Position numbers and translations under genes: made by a program | Shown here: positions 24,740 through 37,329 of the stretch, in pieces | Layout: the number at the start of each line of letters is the position of its first letter | Position numbering within the stretch: position 1 is the first letter of the stretch | Source of the DNA: Myotis daubentonii | Lineage: Eukaryota > Chordata > Mammalia > Chiroptera > Vespertilionidae | Direction: 5' to 3' | Assembly (NCBI RefSeq): GCF_963259705.1 | Contig: NC_081848.1 | Coordinates: forward strand, 50,367,408-50,431,407 | Length of the DNA: 64,000 nucleotides | Notes under the pieces: generated by a model | The model's database searches: none | Told to the model about the DNA's origin: nothing | What the model saw: only the letters and a program-made list of their open reading frames with translations

Positions 24740-25680
24740 AGTTGCTAAAACCCTGGTTCTCCTGAAAAGTCAGAAGAAAGTCCTGGAGGATGCAAAGTCT
24801 CCTTTGACAGGGCACAGTTCTAAGCCGTGTCCTCCATCAGCTCTTTCCATTGGTGCTTGGTGCTTCTCCAAAGACAATTAATTCTGGTGGGAATTCAACA
24901 TGGAGAGAACTGGGCTCTTGACAGAAACCAGCCCAGGCTAAGCTTTACCCCGTCACAGCCGTCCTTCCCGGCTGGAGCAGGCTGCCTTGCTGCCCCTCTG
25001 CATCAGCTGCCGCCTCAGCTTTCAGAACCAGGGAGTCCTCTCTCAGGAGACCTGGCAAGTTCTGAGCTAAAGTCTGGGTATATGGATGTAGGCAAGGGGC
25101 ATGTGGCCTGGCAAAGGTGGGGGAAGGAAATAGAATGTCTCTGAGACTTCATCCCCAAATTTCCCTGAAATCAGACCCCAAAGGCACCAGGGAAATCTGG
25201 TTTTGAAATGATAGCAGCCCTAGTGCCCTCAGCCATCAGGGTAACACCCTCCCTGGAAGTACACATCTGCCTAATTGCTTGAGATTGTGCACAAGCTGAA
25301 TAGTCATGATGTTCTCGTTGTCACAAAGGCTATATTTTTAAATGCTTCCACCAATGTTTAAAATTCTTTTTCTGTCCTTCAAAAGACCCATGGATTTTAT
25401 TAGACCCAGTGCTGTTGGAGATGCCTGGCTAGCTGGGGTCTGCATAGACTGTGGGCCACAGTTCTCCCTTGGTGGGGGGTGAAGGGGGTGCGGGGGGGGG
25501 TGGGAAGGGGAGCAGAAAGTACTGGAGTGAGAATCGTTGCAAAGCATAACAACTTTATTATCTACAGATGGAATAAATATGCCTTACTCATATTTATGTA
25601 TCCATTTTTCACAGATGTGTATTGGTTTGATTAAGAAGTTAAAAATCCATTTAAAAGCATAATTGAATTTCTGAGTATCC
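24740..25680. other. Unique intronic sequence
   Basis: No repeat recognised except a G-rich simple stretch at about 25470-25510. The short open frames show no domain. Confidence 0.45.
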
Positions 25681-25769
25681 ATTGTCGTGTGTGGTCTCCA
25701 TAAATGACACCATGCTGACCATGCCCTCCACCTGGCTGGGTCTCCTTTTAAGGATGAGTAGAGTGAGGC

Positions 25770-25965
25770 AGGCTTACCATTCAAGCGACACATTGTTGAG
25801 CCCACCCTGCTGGGGAGGGGGAAGGGACAGGGTGGACAGGCACTCCGTTTCCAGTCCTCGGTACTCTGGGCAGCCTCCAGCGACCTCACACCAGTGAGTG
25901 GCAGCCCCTGGATTTGAACCCAGTGGATCTGACTCTGAAAGTCAGCGCCTCATCTGAGCTGGAGG
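25770..25965 (-). repeat. MIR SINE fragment
   Basis: Reverse MIR: the part AGTGGCAGCCCCTGGATTTG, AACCCAGTGGATCTGACTC is clear. The remainder is degraded. Confidence 0.55.
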
Positions 25966-27425
25966 AGGCAGGGCTGCTGTGTATCAGAGGCCACCTTTGG
26001 AGCCAGAACCCAGAGCACCATTTCAGAGCTTCCAGAAGCTTCCTGGATTTTGCTCCTGTTCTCTCAAACCAGCAGAACCCAAAGGCCTCCTCTCCCTAGG
26101 CAAAGAGAGAGAGATGAGGAGTTTGGGAAGCTTTTCTGCCCCAGGGAAGAATCAGCCTGGTGACAGTTTGGTATTAACTAGCTCAGCCATGCAGGGCGGC
26201 ATAATTAGTTTCCCAGCCCAGAGTTTCATTCCACTGGTCCCCAACACCTCCAGGGCTACACAATCTGCTCGGAATGAAAAGAAAAATAAAATCACTGCTC
26301 TCCTCGCAGACCCATCAGGCTCTTGCTCCTGGCCATGGGCAAAAGGTGAGGCAGCCATCTGTCTATGGAGGTAAAAAAGAATCGAATAGCCATTTTTAAA
26401 TGACATTTTCAATTTTTCCCCTTATGTCTACTATGCCCTCATCCACCCTGCTGCTTAAAAGACTCTTTTCAAATAGAAAATATCGGGGAATAATGGGAAA
26501 AGAAAAACCGTAGTAACCTGTGGCTCCTGCTAACGGGCTGTTCTGTCCAACGGGCTGGTCACAGAGGACCTTCTCCCCGTGCCCACCTCCTGCCTGGGGT
26601 GCCCAAGGAATTCGACAGGGCAGGAAGGACAACCCACTCCGGACTCCAGAGATGTCTTGTCTGACAGTGCTCCTCCCTGCAGACAGTCCCCCCGCCCCTT
26701 CTCCTGGGTGTGAAAGAGCAAGTCCCAACTCACTCCTGCCTCCCACCTGCCACCCCTACCCGTGGATCCATCCTGAGGGTCTCACTTGCACAGCAGGGAC
26801 AGGAAGCCAAACAGGTATCACCTCAACGGGAAGCCAAAGGACACCTTTCCCCTAGCCCAGGCCCTGAGGAATTCTCCACTCTTTCGAGACAATCAAACCA
26901 TGCCTTCTCCTTCCTGCTGACTCCCCAGTAGCCCTTTAAATGACCTCAACTCCGTCCTCTGTTCAGCTGCATCTTTGCGGGCATTATGCTCTGCTTTCAG
27001 TGCGGGTTTATTTCCCCCTCTTCTGTACCCACAGGATTGCTTTCGTTTGAAAGTGACCACAAGTGACAGCTTTATGAAAATAAAGACATTGGGGGCCCCC
27101 CTGACGGCTTCATGCTCCTCTCACCAGCTGCCTCCGGGGGAATCTCAGTGCAGAAAAGCACATTGCACACACACGCCCCACTGCGCTGCTGCTTCCCTGT
27201 GATGAAGCCTGGAAAGCACAGGACGAGCCATGAGGTGCCGTGAAAGAGACCCCAGGAGCACATGTTTTCCTGCCCGGGGCCCCGAAGGAGGACGCAGTGT
27301 GAGATCACCTCCCGCAAGCCACCCGCAAGCCACCCCGAGCCTGAGGGACGAGAAGCAGCCCTTCAGTGCCCTGACCTCCCTTCCAGACCCGGATACGAAT
27401 CTTCTCAGTAAGTGGTTTTAGGCAG
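25966..27425. other. Unique intronic sequence
   Basis: No repeat or exon was recognised. Moderately G+C rich with several short overlapping open frames on both strands, none with domain features. Confidence 0.45.
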
Positions 27426-27427
27426 GC

Positions 27428-27570
27428 CTGCTATTTATTCATTCAGTCACTCAACAAATTCCTACTTAGTCCCAACGACATGCCTGCCACTGTGTGAAAC
27501 CGGAAACTGGGAAACACAGGGCCCTGTCTCTACCCTCGGAGAACCCACAGTGTGATGGGAAAAGCAGGTT
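27428..27570 (-). repeat. L2 LINE 3' end
   Basis: Reverse L2 terminus: TATTTATTCATTCAGTCACT, CAACAAATTCCTACTTAGTC, GGGCCCTGTCTCTACCCTCG, AGAACCCACAGTGTGATGGG. Confidence 0.75.
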
Positions 27571-27584
27571 AAGAGTCACAATAC

Positions 27585-27700
27585 AGTACGATTTTCTTGT
27601 CTGTAAAATGGGGCTAATGATCTCTCAGGCTTATTTTAAGGATTAAACTCTATGAAGTGAATTAAACAAACATCTAGTTGGTGCCTGTTAAATGTTAAAT
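27585..27700 (+). repeat. MIR SINE fragment
   Basis: Forward MIR 3' half: TTCTTGTCTGTAAAATGGGG, CTAATGATCTCTCAGG, TTAAGGATTAAACTCTATG, TGGTGCCTGTTAAATG. Confidence 0.85.
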
Positions 27701-28284
27701 TTTCTCTCTTTTTCTCTCCTTGGTATAAAATCTCTGCTCCTCCTCCATCTGCACCACCACTGGGATTTGAAAAGCTGGGACGATAACTACTCCCAATACA
27801 GACTCAGCATCATCAGGAGCTCCCACGCACTGCTTGGATCCAAAGTCAGGTCCTGCTCAGTGCTATGTCCCCAAGCCTGAAGATGATCCCCAACCCTGAA
27901 ATGATCCCCAACCTTGAATATGCTAGGGTGCAGGCTTCAGAGATCCAGGCATACAGGGAGAGGGGACTGAGGGCCCCTTTAGCCTCATTCCCTGAGACCC
28001 CATGGAAGGAAACCTGCCCATCTGAAAATCTACCCATCCCTTGGCCCCTTAAGCATCTGCCTTCATCTGAGAATATACAACTAAGGATTTACCTTCCCAT
28101 TGCAGAAGCTCTTCTGAGGTTGAGGGATGCAATGGATGTAGAAGGAAACTTTCTAAATTTGAGTCAGGACTGACTCCTAGATGCCCATCCCAGAGTCTCT
28201 AGGGCCCATGGGAGGGCACTCAGGGTGGTCACCAAATTGTGCTGAACCTTGGGTCCCTCAGCAAACAAGTATCCTCACCGAAGG

Positions 28285-28543
28285 ATATTTTTCCCATTGA
28301 TTTTTAGAGAGAGAGTGGAAAGGAAGGAGGGAGGGAGGGAGGGCGTGAGGGAGGGAGAAAGGGAAGGAGGGAGGGAGGAAGAGAGAGAAACATTGATGTG
28401 AGAGACACATCAACTGATTGCCTCCTGCACACACCCCAACCAGGGCCAGGATTACACCTGCAACCCAGGTATGTGTCCCTTGACTGGGAACTCAACCCAT
28501 GACCCTTTGGTGCACTGGCTGATGTTCTACTCCAGTCAGGGCA
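28285..28543 (-). mobile_element. VES-type SINE, older subfamily
   Basis: Reverse element ending TCCAGTCAGGGC, with GATTGCCTCCTGCACACACC in the middle and a GGGA-expanded tail (28320-28385). Its head matches the 2152-2379 and 62369-62573 type rather than the standard VES head. Confidence 0.8.
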
Positions 28544-29915
28544 GCAAACAGTTTGAGGGTGATGAGCTGATGTTAACTTCTGGCTCTAGCATGCTCTGAT
28601 TCTAAGTAACGACCCTTCAGGTTAGAATTTTTACAACTGAGATTCGACTTGACAAAGCTCACCCTTCTTTGCTAATATATGAGAAAGAGGGAGGATTGCA
28701 CTGAGCAGCACAACACAATACTCTAAGTTTCTAATACCGTATGAGTCAGGGTGAAATAAGACATTTAGTTTTCTATTTACAAAAATCAATGCATACTCTC
28801 TGTACTTCTAAAGTAATTACTAAGTAAAAAATACTTATGCCTGTTTTGCTAAGAGCAACTGGCTATTGTTGAAAATATTCAAAATTCACAACTGTACAGT
28901 TTTAAGTAAATAAAATAATTTTATTGTTACATTAAGGCAATTATCTCCCTACTAATAAGTGACCAAAATCACTTATTAATCAAGAAACCTTGCTAATAAT
29001 AAAAAAATAAAAAGGCTTATTGCCCAGGAAGTATCAGAATGATTTACTACAATTCTCACGCGTGAAAAAACAAAAGCCAGCCTAGTTTCCTGCTGTCACT
29101 AAGGAGACTTTAAATAGATAAGTACTTAAAAAAAAAATGTAGAGTGTACCTTCCCAACGTGAAACTACATCTATCTGAGTTGTAAAAAGTGTATACTAAA
29201 ATTATATCATGCAACAAAATGCACATTTTGTAGAGGGGGAAGGAAGAAAGATTAAATTGAATCTTCCTGACAATTGTCTTAAATCACACCTTCCTGCCTG
29301 CAGTTGAAATTATAAGTCACATTGCTTGGAGCTAAATCAAATTCACCGTGGCAGGAAGACAGGCAGAGCAGCTCCGATTCTCTGGGGAGGCCGAGATGGG
29401 GAAAACAGCGGTCTCTCCCCAAGCAGGCTCTCCCTCAGAAATGAGACTCTCCGCCAGGTAACTGGACACCTCGCATGACTCTCCCACCCGCCAAGCTCCC
29501 CACAAACACCACATTCCTCACAGGTCCGCTGCCCACTGCCATGCCAAGAGGCCTTACGAAATAAGTATTTGTCTGCAGACAGGGGCAGTCCCCAGGCCTG
29601 CAGGCTTCGGATTTCGGAGGAGCAGTCAGATCAGACAGACACTCCAACATGTCTCAGCTGAGAAGCCTGAGTCGGGCTCCCTCTAATCTCCCCGATGACT
29701 CTCTCAGGCTGGATTTGACGGGGAAAGTCCTGACACACAGTGTCTAATTGCGCTGGAATGGCTTCACATTTGATATGCCAGGTGGTACAACCAGAAAATG
29801 TATTCCGGACCATACTTTCTATACAAGCTCCAAGAAGGAAAGGAGTGGGAGTGAAGGAAAGAGGGGGGAAAGGAAGACTGAAGAAAAGGTGGTAGGCAGG
29901 TGGGGTGCTTTCCTG
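28544..29915. other. Unique AT-rich intronic sequence
   Basis: No repeat recognised. About 28680-29330 is AT-rich without L1 landmarks. 29340-29760 is richer in G+C. No coding signal. Confidence 0.45.
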
Positions 29916-30075
29916 CACGTCACCTCCTTTACTCAGCACAACAATCCTGCAGTGTTTACGGAGCGACTGTCCTCATGTCTGCAGTTAGGGAAACGGAGGC
30001 TCTGGGACATGAAGAGACATGCCCAAGGTCACCTGCGTGGAAACGGCAGTGCTGATCCGATCCCCGTGGGCCTCA
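29915..30075 (-). repeat. MIR SINE
   Basis: Reverse MIR: TTAGGGAAACGGAGGCTCTG, ATGCCCAAGGTCACCTGCGT, then CAGTGCTGATCCGATCCCC. Confidence 0.8.
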
Positions 30076-30139
30076 CACTAACTGAGAGAACCCGGGCTTC
30101 CCTCTTCAAGGTAACTGTTGGTTTTACTTAATATCTAAC

Positions 30140-30400
30140 TTGCATTCCGCTAATCTTCCGGACTACACTCCTCTAAATCCTCCTCATTCTTCAAAGATGT
30201 GTCATAAGTCCCAAGCCCTCCCTGAAGCCTGTTCTGACGAGGCACTCCTAGAATTCAGCTTTAACCCGCACTGCATCCGCTTATGAATGAGCCTCAATCG
30301 TTTCTTGTGCTGTCTGCCCAGCCTGATGATGAGCCTTTTAAAGAAAAGGACCCTTGTCCCAGGTATTTTGTCATCGCCACACCACACCTGGCACCGTGTC
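30140..30400 (+). repeat. L2 LINE fragment
   Basis: Forward L2-like order: CCCTCCCTGAAGCCTGTTCT, then CAGCCTGATGATGAGCC and the CACCTGGCACCGTGTCAAG end. Diverged. Confidence 0.5.
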
Positions 30401-30459
30401 AAGACCAGGAGAAGTATCAGGAAGCAGCCAGAGAACTGCCCGATGGATGCCTTTAAGAG

Positions 30460-30872
30460 CAGGTTCCTCTTCTCACCCTTTCCAGTGGCTCCCCATTCCT
30501 CCCAGAGCATTCCTCACACAGTGGTCTCCAAGGCTTGCACAACCTGCTCCCCAGCGGCCCCTGGCTGCCCCTCTGCCAGCCTGTTCCTCACAGTGACTCT
30601 GCTCTGGCCCCACTAGCCACACCACTGTTCCCCAGTCACACCAGGCACATGGCACATTCCTGCCTCGGGGTCTTTGCACTGGCTGTTCCCTCCACCTGGA
30701 ACTCTCTTCCCCCAGACAGAGTCCCCACCTAACTTTCTTCAAGCCTTTGCTTCTAGTTGAGTCACTGACCACCTCACTTCATTGTAACCCCTTCATATTT
30801 TTGTGTTTGTTCCACTGATACCAGTATATTCCCACCACTTACTAGGTGCTCAATAAATGCTGGTTGAATGAA
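30460..30872 (+). repeat. L2 LINE 3' portion
   Basis: Long forward L2 match: CCAGTGGCTCCCCATTCCTC, GGGTCTTTGCACTGGCTGTT, CCTCCACCTGGAACTCTCTT, ending TAGGTGCTCAATAAATGCTG and GTTGAATGAAGG. This is the canonical L2 3' terminus. Confidence 0.9.
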
Positions 30873-31639
30873 GGAAAGGGAGAATGTGAGCATGTGACTA
30901 GCAGAAGGCAGGAGTACATCCCAGGCCACCATCAAACTCCAGCCCAAATAGAGGAGAATAGAAACTGGGAGGCATGTCTGCAGTTTCTCCCAATCATCCC
31001 ATAGGCCCCACAGGCCCCAATAAACAATATGAAACTTGGGGTCTACCTCTTACATCTGCCCACAGAGCTTAGAGCCCACTGTATCATGCACTGCACCCTG
31101 AGTAACCCACCTCAATTAAATGGGAAGCTCTGGCAGACCTGGGCATGCCTGCTGCTTCCTTTGTGTGCGCCAGACCCCTCTACCATCCCTGGCCGGACCC
31201 TGCCCTGTGTTGGATGCCCACCCGCTCCCCACCCCCAACCCCAATAAAGTTGTGAACTGAATGAGTGGAAGACATGGTCTTGTTCACACTAAGTCCTCTC
31301 CCGGAAAAAAACAAAAAAACAAAAAAAAACCACAACACTGCCAGCTGCAGAGAGCCATGTCGGGAGGCTCTCAGCCTGCCAGAGTGCTTGTCCTGGCCAG
31401 CTCCTGGCACGGCTGTTCTCCTGAGTCTCCAGGAAAGAAGGCACAAAGCAGTCACTTTGTAACCCATGGAGGGAGGGCCTTGCTGCTCTCGTGATTCCTT
31501 CTTCCAGTCTCACCTGAAAAGTTTCTGCTGAGACATAGGGATGAGCCTGTTTCCCTTGATCAGCATCACTAGAGCAGAAAAACAAGAGGGTCCCTAGCCC
31601 CTTACTAAGGAGCTTGGTAGAGGTAACAAGGTTTTGTCT

Positions 31640-31835
31640 CCTACTCTCACCGCATAACCCTGGACAGTAAATGATAGGTGCTGAGCCTGGATTTCCTCAT
31701 CTATAAAATGGGGGAGGCGGGGGGGAGGGGTAAACAACACCATTCCACAGGGTTGCTTACAACATTAAAATGGTGTAACCCGTGTAAAGCATTTAGCACA
31801 TAATAGATGCTCAACAAATATTAATTCTCTTCCCC
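31640..31835 (+). repeat. MIR SINE
   Basis: Forward MIR: GATTTCCTCATCTATAAAAT, GGGTTGCTTACAACATTAAA, GTGTAAAGCATTTAGCACAT, AATAGATGCTCAACAAATAT. A G-rich slip sits in the middle. Confidence 0.85.
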
Positions 31836-33390
31836 TTCCCATCTCCCAGACAGGTTCTGACCTATTTCTATACTTCGTCACTGGTTCTTTTTTTCCAATT
31901 TTTGAAACACTGATAAAAATATCTTCTATCCACTTTCCACTGGCTTCCCCTTCCAGCATAACTCCCCAGATTCTAACAATTTTTTTCTTTAAAGCCTGGC
32001 CCAATTATAGACTTGGAGGGTCTACATCATAATCCCTGCATGTGATATTTGCCTCCATACAGTCCTTTAGAAAATAAAACAAATCAGAGGCTCGGTTTAT
32101 TATTAAACTGAGATTTAGAAGCAAAAGAAACCAAAATGTTAAAAGACTCCCTCCAGGGCCATGAACAGACAGGCGGGTCTAAAGCGTCGCCCACTCCCAT
32201 CCTTCCGTGGCTCCCTCTCTGTCAGGGAAATAAGATGATTAATTAGACAAAGCCTGTCCCACTCCCCGAGATCCTTCGAGGCAGGAACCACATAAACACC
32301 CAGCATCAGGACTGCAGTAAAGACAAACCAGAAAAGCGCTCTGCTCTGGGACCCTCGCCGAGGCCCAGCGAAATAACCTGTAACAGCAGATCCAAAGGAA
32401 TCTTCCACGTGGATAATGGAAAATGTCACCAGCATATACAGGAAGAGAGATTAGTTCAATAAAGGAAGCAAGTCACATTTGCGGGTCTCAAGTAAGATTT
32501 TTGCTTACTTTTAACTTCCTAGCATGTAACTCACAAGGTTATGAATACAGACTCCTACTGTTTGGGGCAAATAAACAGCTGCTGATGTTCTGTGCCCAAA
32601 TCACTTTATTAGAGCTTTCATTTACAGCAATTGTTTCTTTTCCCTTTCCAAATCCTAAGAGGCTCAGACAGCTAAAAATCACAGAGCGCCAAGGTGGAAC
32701 TAATAGCAAAGGAGAGAGGATGCAGCCTGGACGGGCTGGGGGGTAGGGGATAAGACAGGGGCTGCTGGGTCTCTCACTGTCTTCTTTCTAACTCTTGGAC
32801 AAAGTCAACATTCAAGAACAGAGAGCAGAAGACACGGGTGTGGTACAATCAATCAGTAGGGTTACCACCCTCACTGAGACAAAGAGGATGACCAATCATC
32901 CAGGTCTGCCCAGGGCTGAGGGGCCTCCTTGGACCCAGGACTTTCAGTTTTAAAACACTGAGAGTCCTGGCCAAACGGGATGAGTTGGTCATCCTAGAAG
33001 ACACGTCAGTGCACAGGAAAGCACTCAGCACAGTGACTGGCACACTGGAGGTGCTCAAAAGCCACATGTGAAACCTGAATGAGCTTGAGTCTGCAGCTGG
33101 TACACTCCACTCTTCCTACAAGGTCAAGTTCCCACAGGCCCCATAACACCCAGTGGATCCACAAGAGCCAGGAGAAAGGGCTCTCTCTCCAAGCCCTCAT
33201 GACTGCCCCTCCAAAGCAAGGTCTTCTCACTCTGGTGCCCTGACCTGACCTCAAGGTTCCTTGCTTACACAAGGACAGACCAAGACATCTGCCTGGCTCC
33301 CTATCCCACCTGAACCACGGCCTCTGAGCTTAGACTCTCACACAGTTTCTGATATAATGATCTTCCGGTCCTCTGTCTGTGAGAGTGTCT
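31836..33390. other. Unique intronic sequence
   Basis: No repeat was recognised. 32430-32680 is a mixed-composition stretch with CAGCTG and AATTGTTTC words; conservation cannot be judged from one sequence. Confidence 0.4.
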
Positions 33391-33399
33391 TGTTGATAT

Positions 33400-33560
33400 G
33401 TTCTATTAGGTAAAGAGCACAGATGTTGGAGACACTTACCTTTCTTGGCTCTACCACCTATCAGCTCTGTGACCTTGTGCAAACTCTCTAAGTCTCTACA
33501 TCTTTATGTTCACACCCCTAAAACTGTCCCTCACCATGCTCTGAAGATAAAAAGCAATAT
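33400..33560 (+). repeat. MIR SINE fragment
   Basis: Forward MIR 5' half: AAAGAGCACAGATGTTGGAG, TTGGCTCTACCACCTATCAG, CTCTGTGACCTTGTGCAAAC. Confidence 0.8.
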
Positions 33561-33564
33561 GCAT

Positions 33565-34777
33565 GGACAGTACCTAGCCCAGTCCCGGACCTCAGTGGTA
33601 GTTCTTCCTCCATCCCCCTCTAATATAATCAATCTTCAATTCTTTATAGGCCTGTTATTTTTCAAATAAATCAAGAGTTTGGCTAGAATTCTCATTTGTC
33701 ACTTCTGTAGCTTCACATCTCTCCTGAGTATCCTTACTCTCATAGTCATAGGCTCGAGCAATGTTGGTGCTGTTCCCCTAGGTCCCCAGAGGCCACTAGC
33801 ACGACACTTACTAACCCAAGTTTCAGATGCTGTCCTGCCGGGGCCCCTGAATTACCTTCCCGCTCCTCTGAGACCTCAATGGCCTTTAACTCTAAGTCCC
33901 CAGAGGACAAAGATGGGCAGGTCGGACTGGTGAAGCCAAACAAGGCACCAGAACTTGTTCAAGATGCAGCACCCAACCATCTTAAATAGGGTGCTCACTC
34001 TGAGACGTAGACTCTGGACCCCGGTGCAATGAACCCATTCATGTCTTCTTCAGGCATCATTTTCCATTATTCTCATCTGTCCCGAGGAGATGGGTGCAGA
34101 AGCCACTGTCCTGGATCTTTCCAAACCCTGTATGCTTATGAGCTCTTAAAGGACAGTGGTAACAAGACATAGCTCAGCGAAGTGTGCTGGCTGGTGCGAA
34201 TACCATCTGAGCTGTGGCATCATACATGAAGCCTCTCACTGTTCACTGGGGCTGGACATTCAGGGCTTTCAGCAAACCTGATTCACAGAACTGAAATTAA
34301 ATGTCAGGCAATGAAAAAGGACTACATCTCAAAACTGCATAGCTACTGGGATGGTCTGTTCGACCAACATATTTTAAATCCATAATCATGTAGCCAGAAA
34401 AACTACCAAAGCATCAGTGTTCATATAAGCAGAAATCCTCATGCTTAAAGCTGCTGTGGGCTGCCCTCAGCTGGGTCCACAAAGAGTACATAGACCCACA
34501 CAGAAGATTCCAGAACAGCAGCTGTTCCCGATCACTGCCACTGCGTACTGTATGATGGAACAGTTGTTCAGTAATTTGTTATTAACAATAATTTCAGTAC
34601 CAAAGCTTATGAATGATTAAGTTTAATAAATTGACGGGATTTCAAGGTTATCACACTCTCTTGCATACTAATATGCTTTCTGAAGTGAGAGACAAAGAAA
34701 TGGAGTGAAAGTGAATGCATGCAGTGTGTTGGGACATGCATCCTGACCCTGCCCTGGGGAATGTGCCCTGCATGTAA

Positions 34778-34780
<3 letters not shown>
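33565..34780. other. Unique intronic sequence
   Basis: No repeat, exon or RNA gene recognised. Confidence 0.4.

Positions 34781-34811
<31 letters not shown>
34781..34811 (+). repeat. (TG)15 microsatellite
   Basis: Fifteen uninterrupted TG units followed by TAAGG. Confidence 0.97.
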
Positions 34812-34813
<2 letters not shown>

Positions 34814-35817
34814 GGAAAAAGAAATATCAAGAACTCCTGTGCTCAAGCACTGCATTGAGGAATGAAGCTGACCCCAAAGGCAGCGTGAGATTTGGTAAGA
34901 GGACTATTGTAGGTGCCAGCAAATAATCAAATCTCTGACAAATTCAAGGCAGAGCCCCTAGCCCTAGAGAGACATGCAAGGCCAGAAGAGCAGCGCAGCC
35001 CACCAATCACTGAATCTGGATCATCCACCAGCAGACTTAGTACCCATCCCACATATATGAACGTCCACCTCTCCAACTTCATGCCTAATCCTTTTTCTCC
35101 AAAAACCCCACCTTGCTGATTCTTGGCTACCTGCATCACTCACATTCAGCTTAGTGTTTCCCCAAAGGAACATCTGTGCAGTATCACCTCCAGATGGACC
35201 AACGTCCTACCTGCTTCTCCACAGGGTAGCCTGCCTGTCCCAGGGGCAACAATCCTAAAGAGACCTCCAAGCCTCAGATCAAGGCAATAGCACATTCAGC
35301 TTTTCAAGTTAAGTGAAGTCCGAAATCCTACAGGATGGTAATGAAGATACTCCAGTAACCTTGTATGTGGCTCTGAATCCCATTAATACCTTTGGGGAAA
35401 CACAGACCAGCCTAACCCAAGCAACGGAAGCTGACCTTTGAGGCCCTCAAAAAGCAGAAAACCAGACGGTGGCTCTCCGACGTTTCATTCTGAATTCTCC
35501 TTGAGATTCTACATCAGCCTACTTATCAAGGGCAAATAACAATTTATGTCAAGTGAGTGGGAAAGAATGTGGAACTCATTTATTTTACAGCCTACACACT
35601 TCTGGATAAAAATGAAAATTTTTTGGCCATGGGAAAAAGTTGTATTCTTTGGCAAGGTCTTTCTAGTCCATAAAGATGTGGTCCTGAGCTATTAATAAAG
35701 GTAATTGGGCTCAACTTCTACATCCTGCTATTGAACTCTCTCAAAATATCAATCACTGTTCCTAATATAATTTCACATGCCACAGTTCATTCTGAAGGAC
35801 AAATAGCCTCACTGCTT
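34812..35817. other. Unique intronic sequence
   Basis: No repeat or coding signal recognised. Confidence 0.4.
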
Positions 35818-35831
35818 AAATGACACCCTTT

Positions 35832-36082
35832 TGCCCTGGCTGGTTTGGCTCAGTGGATAAAGCGTCGGCCTGCAGACTGTAAGGTCCCAGGTTTGATTCC
35901 AGTCAAGGGCACATGCCTGGTTGCAGGCTCAATCCCCAGTGGGGGGCGTGCAGGAGGCAGCTAACCAATGATTCGCTCTCATTGTTGATGTTTCTATCTC
36001 TCTCTTCCTCTCCTTTCCTCTTTGAAATCAATAAAAAATATATTTTTTTAAAAAGAATGCAAATTAAAAAAATAATAATAAT
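35832..36082 (+). mobile_element. VES SINE with exact target-site duplication
   Basis: Full VES: head GCCCTGGCTGGTTTGGCTCA, box region GATTCCAGTCAAGGGCA, middle CCCCAGTGGGGGGCGTGCAG, CT-rich stretch, then an AATAAAAAATATATTT tail. Flanked by identical 14-bp repeats AAATGACACCCTTT (35818-35831 and 36083-36096), showing L1-driven insertion. It is well preserved and so fairly young. Confidence 0.95.
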
Positions 36083-36751
36083 AAATGACACCCTTTCTTC
36101 AAATAAACTGCAAGCATCCAGCAAAGATCATATCCTCTTCTTCACAACCCCACCAAGTCAGAGATCAGATGAAGAGGACACTGACCAACTCTAGGTGACA
36201 TCTAAAAGCTGTAGGGAGAAAAATATCTCCCAATCTTCAGGCCTAGAATATTTTCTGATTTTTAAGGACCTTATATGGTTTTTAACCACCATGAGCAACC
36301 ACTTCTACTGACCTGATATACATTAACATATGTACATAATATGGCTAATAAATTTTTAGGAAACAAAAAGCAGTTAATCCATTTCCTATTGTTGGGATGA
36401 TCTTGACTCAATGAAGTAAGGTAATGGATTTAGAAATTAATCATACAATTGTAATACATTATTAATCATGGTATTCAGGAGGGGAAAGAGAGGTTATAAG
36501 AACACCACCCAGGAATTCAATTTGCTTTTAGATTTGTTTACTTTCTTGAATTCTCTCTGCTACTATCATCCCCCACAAAAATGAAACAGCCTGATCTCTC
36601 TTTTCTCCCAAGACAGTGATTCTCCCAAGACAGTGAAATATTTTACAGAACACCAAACATAAGACAGATGACAGAGGAGCTGCCCTGGTTGAAGGAGGGG
36701 GGAGGGGTCCAGGAGATGTCACTTGCCCCTTTCATTTCTTTCTTTCTTTTT

Positions 36752-36840
36752 TTTTTTTATTGCTTAAAGTATTACAAAGAGTATTACATATGTCTCCTCC
36801 CCCCCCCCCCCCCCCCGCCCTTGACAATCCTTCTAGAAGC
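36752..36840 (-). mobile_element. Possible LINE 3' end remnant with poly-C tract
   Basis: On the minus strand the sequence ends GTATTACAAAG-type text, then GCAATAAAAAAAA, that is a polyadenylation signal and A tail. The C18 run (36799-36816) is next to it. I recognise the type as a short L1-like 3' end common in bats, but the family is uncertain. Confidence 0.4.
36799..36816 (+). repeat. Poly-C tract (C18)
   Basis: Eighteen consecutive C. Likely polymorphic and error-prone in assembly. Confidence 0.9.
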
Positions 36841-36883
36841 CTGGGGCTCCTGGGGACAGAGTTTGAAAACCATTGCCCTAAGG

Positions 36884-37095
36884 CCATGGTTGGCCAACTG
36901 AGGCTCAAGAGCCACATGCAGCTCTTTGGCCCCTTGAGTGTGGCTCTTCCTAAGCCTTAGGAGTACCCTAATTAAGTTAATAACAATGTACCTACCTATA
37001 TAGTTTAAGTTTAAAACATTTGGCTCTCAAAAGGAATTTCAATCATCGTACTATTGATATTTGGCTCTGTTGACTAATGAGTTTGCCGACCACTG
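36884..37095. mobile_element. Non-autonomous hAT element with 8-bp duplication
   Basis: 212 bp with ends CCATGGTTGGCCAACTG and GAGTTTGCCGACCACTG. Identical 8-bp duplications CCCTAAGG (36876-36883 and 37096-37103) prove a hAT insertion. The interior with GCTCTTTGGCCCCTTGAGTG is nearly the same as the copy at 43879-44089. Confidence 0.93.
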
Positions 37096-37329
37096 CCCTA
37101 AGGCATCTCTGTAAAGCAAAAATCACATATGTCATATAGAATACAGGTATTATTTATGTATGATATGCGTAAGTAGAATATAACTATCTAACACACAAAT
37201 CACAAACACTGATAACTCAAGAGGAAAACTGACAAAAGGACACCAGTGCCAGGTGAAATCACACCTGGGTGCAGCGGGAGGATATTATGTTCTATAGTCC
37301 TCAAAGGAGTGGAAAGCAAAAGAATAGGA

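Noticed and set aside
35832..36082. tRNA-like sequence at the head of VES SINEs, possibly a tRNA gene
   Set aside because: The A/B-box-like blocks are SINE promoter relics. The element has the SINE body, tail and target duplication, so it is not a tRNA gene.
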